Source of the DNA: Pararhodobacter zhoushanensis
Lineage (GTDB): Bacteria; Pseudomonadota; Alphaproteobacteria; Rhodobacterales; Rhodobacteraceae
DNA length: 64,000 nt
NCBI RefSeq assembly: GCF_025949695.1
Contig: NZ_JAPDFL010000001.1
Location: 643,001-707,000 of the forward strand
Direction: 5' to 3'
The position numbers and the translations under genes were made by a program. Shown here one piece after another: positions 60,804 through 64,000 of the stretch (position 1 is its first letter; every line of letters starts with the position of its first letter). Under the pieces are notes generated by a model. It made no database searches. It was not told where the DNA came from and was given only the letters and a program-made list of their open reading frames with translations.

Positions 60804-61160
60804 TCAGTCCGGGTCCGGGGGCGTGCCGAGTTCGGCAGCGAGGAAGCGCTCGAAGGCTTCGAGGTTGAGCGGTTCGAACTGGCCGAAGGCCTGCATCCAC
60901 ACCGAGGCGGCGCGCATGGCGTCGGGCTCGAGTTTGCACCATTTCACCCGGCCGCGTTTCTCCTGACTGATCAGCCCGGCCTCGGCCAGCAGGGCGAGGT
61001 GTTTGGAGATCGCGGCGAGGGAGATCGGGAAGGGCTCGGCGACGTCGGTGACCGCCATGTCATCTTCCAGCAGCATGGCAAGGATGGCGCGGCGGGTGGG
61101 GTCCGCAAGCGCCATGAAGACGATGTCGAGAGGATCGGGGCGCGGGATGGGGGTGCTCAC
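60804..61160 (-). CDS. ArsR-family winged-helix regulator
   Basis: 118 residues from GTG 61160. DIVFMALADPTRRAILAMLL begins the ArsR fold, with the recognition region ISLAAISKHLALLAEAGLI and wing KRGRVKWCKLEP. No metal-binding CxC motif is seen, so it belongs to the non-metal SRPBCC-partner type. An in-frame ATG at 61214 lies inside a palindrome that looks like its own operator, so I prefer the GTG, but the start is not certain. Confidence 0.85.
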   Translation of the reverse strand: MSTPIPRPDPLDIVFMALADPTRRAILAMLLEDDMAVTDVAEPFPISLAAISKHLALLAEAGLISQEKRGRVKWCKLEPDAMRAASVWMQAFGQFEPLNLEAFERFLAAELGTPPDPD

Positions 61161-61210
61161 GCTCTCAGCCGTAGCGGTGAGGAGGGGAGCGGTCAAGCGC
61201 GGCACGCGGG

Positions 61211-61234
61211 ACATTCAATGAAATGGTTGAATGT
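61211..61234. promoter_or_regulatory. palindromic operator upstream of the ArsR gene
   Basis: Perfect inverted repeat ACATTCAA-N8-TTGAATGT, about 50 bases before the GTG start. A likely autoregulatory site. Confidence 0.55.
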
Positions 61235-61331
61235 GCAGGCGCGGCATCGGGAGTGTCCGAGTGCCCACGAACGCGTGAGGTAAATTGGAAAAATCGAGCA
61301 ATATCAACGGCCTTAGGCCCGTCATTGGTTG

Positions 61332-61360
61332 TTGACTCTATGCCCCCCTGCTTCTAGGTT
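61332..61360 (+). promoter_or_regulatory. sigma-70 promoter of the F0 ATP synthase operon
   Basis: TTGACT (61332-61337), a 17-base spacer, TAGGTT (61355-61360), 28 bases before the atpI start. Confidence 0.7.
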
Positions 61361-61388
61361 GCGCCGGACTGCTCTGAGGGGTTTCTGG

Positions 61389-61724
61389 ATGAGCGAACCG
61401 ACGGATCTGGAGCGACTGCGTGCGCTCGACGAGCGGCTCGCGAAGCTGAAAAAGGTGCAAGCACTCGATCTCAACGGCGTCGCAGAAGGTCACCGCATGG
61501 CGAACCACGCTTGGCGGATGGTCACCGAGCTTGTTGCCGGTCTGTTGATCGGCTTTGGCATCGGATACGGGCTGGATATGCTGTTTGGCACCATTCCCCT
61601 GTTTCTGGTGCTGTTCATTTTGCTGGGCCTTGCGGCCGGTGTTCGCGTGATGATGCGCACCGCTGCCGAGATCCAGCGCAAGACTGAAGAGACGGCGACG
61701 GCCGTCCGGAACGAAGGGGACTGA
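61389..61724 (+). CDS. atpI: ATP synthase accessory protein AtpI
   Basis: 111 residues from ATG 61389. A charged N-terminal helix is followed by two transmembrane segments ([19 protein letters not shown] and [20 protein letters not shown]). AtpI helps c-ring assembly. First gene of the operon; atpB starts 3 bases after its stop. Confidence 0.93.
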   Translation: MSEPTDLERLRALDERLAKLKKVQALDLNGVAEGHRMANHAWRMVTELVAGLLIGFGIGYGLDMLFGTIPLFLVLFILLGLAAGVRVMMRTAAEIQRKTEETATAVRNEGD

Positions 61725-61726
61725 CT

Positions 61727-62497
61727 GTGGCTGCAGAAGAGCATGGCGAAGGCCTGGCCTTCCACCCGATGGACCAATTCATCGTGCGGCCGCTGTTCGG
61801 CGACGGCGATGTGGGCGTGTTCACGATCACCAACGCCACGCTGTGGATGGCGCTGAGCGTTCTGGCTATTGCGTTGTTGTTCATCGTCGGCACCAAGGGC
61901 CGCGCGATCATCCCGACGCGGATCCAGTCGATTGCCGAGTTGGCCTATGGCTTCATCCACAAGATGGTTGAAGACGTTGCGGGCAAAGACGCGCTGAAGT
62001 TCTTCCCCTATATCTTCACCGTCTTCCTGTTCATCGTCGCCTCGAACTTCCTGGGCCTGCTGCCCAAGGCGTTCACGCCGACCTCGCATATCGCTGTCAC
62101 CGCCGTTCTGGCGATCGGCGTGTTCCTGACCGTGACCATCGTCGGTTTCTACAAGAACGGCGTCGGCTTTCTGGGTCTGTTCTGGGTGTCGTCCGCGCCG
62201 CTGGCGCTGCGTCCGATCCTGGCCCTGATCGAGATCATCAGCTACTTCGTGCGTCCCGTCAGCCACTCCATTCGTCTGGCCGGCAACATGATGGCAGGCC
62301 ATGCGGTGATCAAAGTGTTCGCTGCCTTCGCGCCGCTGATCCTGATCTCGGGCATCGGTATTGCCGTGACCCCATTGTCCATCATCGCCATCACCGCGAT
62401 GTACGGGCTCGAAATTCTCGTGGCCTTCATTCAGGCCTACGTGTTCACCATCCTGACCTGCGTCTACCTCAAGGATGCGCTGCATCCGCACCACTGA
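61727..62497 (+). CDS. atpB: ATP synthase F0 subunit a
   Basis: 256 residues from a GTG start at 61727. Five to six membrane helices. The essential arginine is R183 in [16 protein letters not shown], opposite the c-ring carboxylate, and the C-terminal [18 protein letters not shown] helix ([20 protein letters not shown]) carries the conserved Gln. Proton channel of F0. Confidence 0.97.
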   Translation: MAAEEHGEGLAFHPMDQFIVRPLFGDGDVGVFTITNATLWMALSVLAIALLFIVGTKGRAIIPTRIQSIAELAYGFIHKMVEDVAGKDALKFFPYIFTVFLFIVASNFLGLLPKAFTPTSHIAVTAVLAIGVFLTVTIVGFYKNGVGFLGLFWVSSAPLALRPILALIEIISYFVRPVSHSIRLAGNMMAGHAVIKVFAAFAPLILISGIGIAVTPLSIIAITAMYGLEILVAFIQAYVFTILTCVYLKDALHPHH

Positions 62498-62542
62498 GGT
62501 CGGGTTCTCCAACTCTGCTAATTCCAAACTAGGAGCTGTAAA

Positions 62543-62779
62543 ATGACTGGCGATATCGTTCAAATGGGTGCGTACATCGGCGCTGGCCTGGCCTGCATGG
62601 GCATGGGTGGGGCAGCTGTGGGTGTGGGCAACGTTGCCGGCAACTTCCTGTCGGGCGCTCTGCGCAACCCGTCGGCCGCCGCTGGCCAGACCGCTACGCT
62701 GTTCATCGGCATCGCGTTCGCCGAAGCGCTGGGGATCTTCTCGTTCCTCGTTGCGCTCCTGCTGATGTTCGCAGTCTGA
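62543..62779 (+). CDS. atpE: ATP synthase F0 subunit c
   Basis: 78 residues, two helices. The proton-binding carboxylate is E61 in [13 protein letters not shown] and the polar loop is RNPSAA. The first helix contains the Gly-rich motif [10 protein letters not shown]. Ring-forming proteolipid. AGGAGC ribosome binding site upstream. The motifs do not suggest Na+ coupling: the Gln and Thr/Ser of sodium-binding c subunits are absent. Confidence 0.97.
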   Translation: MTGDIVQMGAYIGAGLACMGMGGAAVGVGNVAGNFLSGALRNPSAAAGQTATLFIGIAFAEALGIFSFLVALLLMFAV

Positions 62780-62858
62780 TCCTGACACGCCCGTGATCCT
62801 TACGGCCGGGTGGGTCTGACGACCTGCCCGGCGGATTCGGTCAATCAGGAGGACGCCC

Positions 62859-63446
62859 ATGTCTGCAGAAACCGCAGCCGAGCAAATCGCCGAACACGGC
62901 GCCGAGCACGGTGCCACTGCCGCGGGTCATGCGACCGAGGCGGCCTCGGGTGGTATGCCGCAACTCGACTTCGCAACCTTTCCGAACCAGATCTTCTGGC
63001 TCGTGGTGGCGCTTGTCGTGCTCTACTTCATTCTCTCGCGCGTGGCGCTGCCCCGGATCGGATCGGTTCTTGCCGAACGTACCGGGACCATCACCAACGA
63101 TATCGCCGCTGCCGAGAGCTTCAAGACGCAGGCCGCCGAGGCCGAGGCAGCCTATCACAAGGCCCTCGATGACGCGCGCGCTGCTGCTGCCAAGGTGATC
63201 GAAGACGCCCGCGCCGATATCCAGAAGGATCTCGATGTGGCGATTGCCAAAGCGGATGCCGAGATTGCCGCGCGTACCGCGGAATCCGAGGTTCGCATCG
63301 GCGAAATCCGCGACAGCGCGGCCGAGGCGGTTACGACCGTCGCCAAGGACACCACCAAGGAAATCCTGGGTGTGTTCGGAGTCAAGGCTGATGCCCGTTC
63401 GGTGACCGCTGCTGTATCGAGCAACCTGAAAGGGGGTGCCGCATGA
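62859..63446 (+). CDS. atpF': ATP synthase F0 subunit b'
   Basis: 195 residues. An Ala/Glu/His-rich N-terminal extension, one membrane helix (QIFWLVVALVVLYFILSRVA) and a long Ala/Glu coiled coil (ESFKTQAAEAEAAYHKALDD onward). This is the b' form found in phototrophic and other alphaproteobacteria that use a b/b' heterodimer as peripheral stalk. AGGAGG upstream; the stop overlaps atpF by 4 bases. Confidence 0.95.
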   Translation: MSAETAAEQIAEHGAEHGATAAGHATEAASGGMPQLDFATFPNQIFWLVVALVVLYFILSRVALPRIGSVLAERTGTITNDIAAAESFKTQAAEAEAAYHKALDDARAAAAKVIEDARADIQKDLDVAIAKADAEIAARTAESEVRIGEIRDSAAEAVTTVAKDTTKEILGVFGVKADARSVTAAVSSNLKGGAA

Positions 63447-63997
63447 TCCGGTTTCTTTCCCTGATCCTGGTCGTTGCCGCGTCGCCGGCGATGGCTGCCG
63501 GTTGGTCGATCTCGCTGCGCAACACCGACTTCGTGGTGTTGCTGGCCTTCCTGCTTTTCGTCGGCGTGCTCTTGTACTTCAAGGTTCCCAGCCTGCTGGC
63601 GGGCCTGCTGGACAAGCGCGCTGCGACGATCCGTGCCGAGCTGGATGAAGCCCGCAAGCTGCGCGAAGAAGCGCAGGAGTTGCGTGCCTCGTTCGAGCGC
63701 AAGAAGGCCGAAGTCAAAGAGCAGGCTGACCGCATCGTTGCCAAGGCGAAAGCCGACGCCGAGCAGGCCGCTGCGCAGGCGCGTATCGATCTGGAAGCCT
63801 CGATCGCCCGCCGTCTGCGCGGTGCCGAGGAGCAGATCGCGTCGGCCGAGGCTGCTGCGGTGAAAGAGGTTCGCGATACGGCGATTGCGGTGGCCATTGC
63901 GGCGTCGCGTGATCTGATCGCCAAGAACCTCAGCGCCGAGGATGCCAACAAGCTGATCGAAGACTCGATCGCAACCGTGGATGCGCGTCTGCACTGA
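63443..63997 (+). CDS. atpF: ATP synthase F0 subunit b
   Basis: 184 residues, complete within the window with the stop at 63995-63997. An N-terminal signal-like segment (FLSLILVVAASPAMAAG) precedes the membrane helix (FVVLLAFLLFVGVLLYFKVP), then a long coiled coil. The extra N-terminal hydrophobic segment is usual for alphaproteobacterial b subunits. Partner of b' in the stalk. Confidence 0.95.
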   Translation: MIRFLSLILVVAASPAMAAGWSISLRNTDFVVLLAFLLFVGVLLYFKVPSLLAGLLDKRAATIRAELDEARKLREEAQELRASFERKKAEVKEQADRIVAKAKADAEQAAAQARIDLEASIARRLRGAEEQIASAEAAAVKEVRDTAIAVAIAASRDLIAKNLSAEDANKLIEDSIATVDARLH

Positions 63998-64000
63998 CCG

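Noticed and set aside
62543..62779. Sodium-coupled c subunit
   Set aside because: The extra sodium ligands are absent; only E61 is present, as in proton-type c subunits.

Overview
This is a GC-rich, densely packed chromosomal window from an alphaproteobacterium, most likely a member of the Rhodobacterales (Rhodobacteraceae/Paracoccaceae). The evidence is gene content and order: an F0 ATP synthase operon with the b' subunit (atpI-atpB-atpE-atpF'-atpF), ilvE next to a PetP/PetR-type regulator pair, a divergent RpoE/ChrR singlet-oxygen locus, and rimP-nusA-ylxR-infB. The window holds housekeeping and metabolic genes. I see no insertion sequence, prophage, CRISPR array, integron or transfer module.

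Layout. 1-4.0 kb: heparinase-family fragment, rsmB, an SdhAF4-like protein, an exported protein and selO. 4.0-6.1 kb: exported phosphodiester glycosidase-like protein and rbfA, then dapB. 6.2-10.1 kb: HIT protein, exported protein, aldehyde dehydrogenase, beta-barrel-like protein and 1-Cys peroxiredoxin. 10.1-13.5 kb: DUF6525-like protein, a frameshifted CobW GTPase with a Zur-like box, lolA, a lytic transglycosylase lipoprotein and hspQ. 13.5-18.7 kb: STAS/anti-sigma kinase pair, thiolase, a periplasmic two-repeat protein, a frameshifted SnoaL-like protein and leuB. 18.7-26.4 kb: two LysR regulators, an NAD-dependent epimerase, zapE, a HalD-like 2OG-Fe oxygenase, sulfurtransferase, GNAT and an aromatic/aspartate aminotransferase. 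26.7-29.2 kb: ilvE, petP, frameshifted petR and tRNA-Lys. 29.4-33.9 kb: a four-gene glycolipid-type operon (phosphoesterase, frameshifted processive glycosyltransferase, DedA-like membrane protein, GT2) and a MATE exporter. 34-40 kb: saccharopine dehydrogenase-like enzyme, free Met-R-sulfoxide reductase, lrgAB, a MarR regulator and the divergent homogentisate genes hmgA-fahA. 40.2-45.3 kb: DUF3775, then SDR-DUF3833-DUF1365-FAD oxidoreductase divergent from rpoE-chrR. 45.7-48.4 kb: ubiG, pip and an esterase-like Tat protein. 48.4-54 kb: rimP-nusA-ylxR-infB. 54-61.2 kb: LysE exporter, tandem-domain aldehyde dehydrogenase, deoC, an ABC ATPase, MltB-like transglycosylase and an ArsR regulator. 61.3 kb to the end: F0 ATP synthase genes.

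Three things stand out. First, six intergenic loci share a structured element: a G-rich hairpin, a second hairpin whose stem changes in compensated pairs between copies, and a conserved ATTCACCCCC...GGATATTT tail. It is often present as two facing halves, and three of the facing pairs enclose CtrA-like TTAA-N7-TTAA motifs. Second, the rpoE-chrR intergenic region carries two divergent promoters of the same form (TSATCC-N18-TAWCCG), so the whole locus looks like one autoregulated stress unit. Third, five genes are interrupted by single-base indels, some in homopolymers. This either flags consensus errors or real decay, and matters for any gene call made from this sequence.
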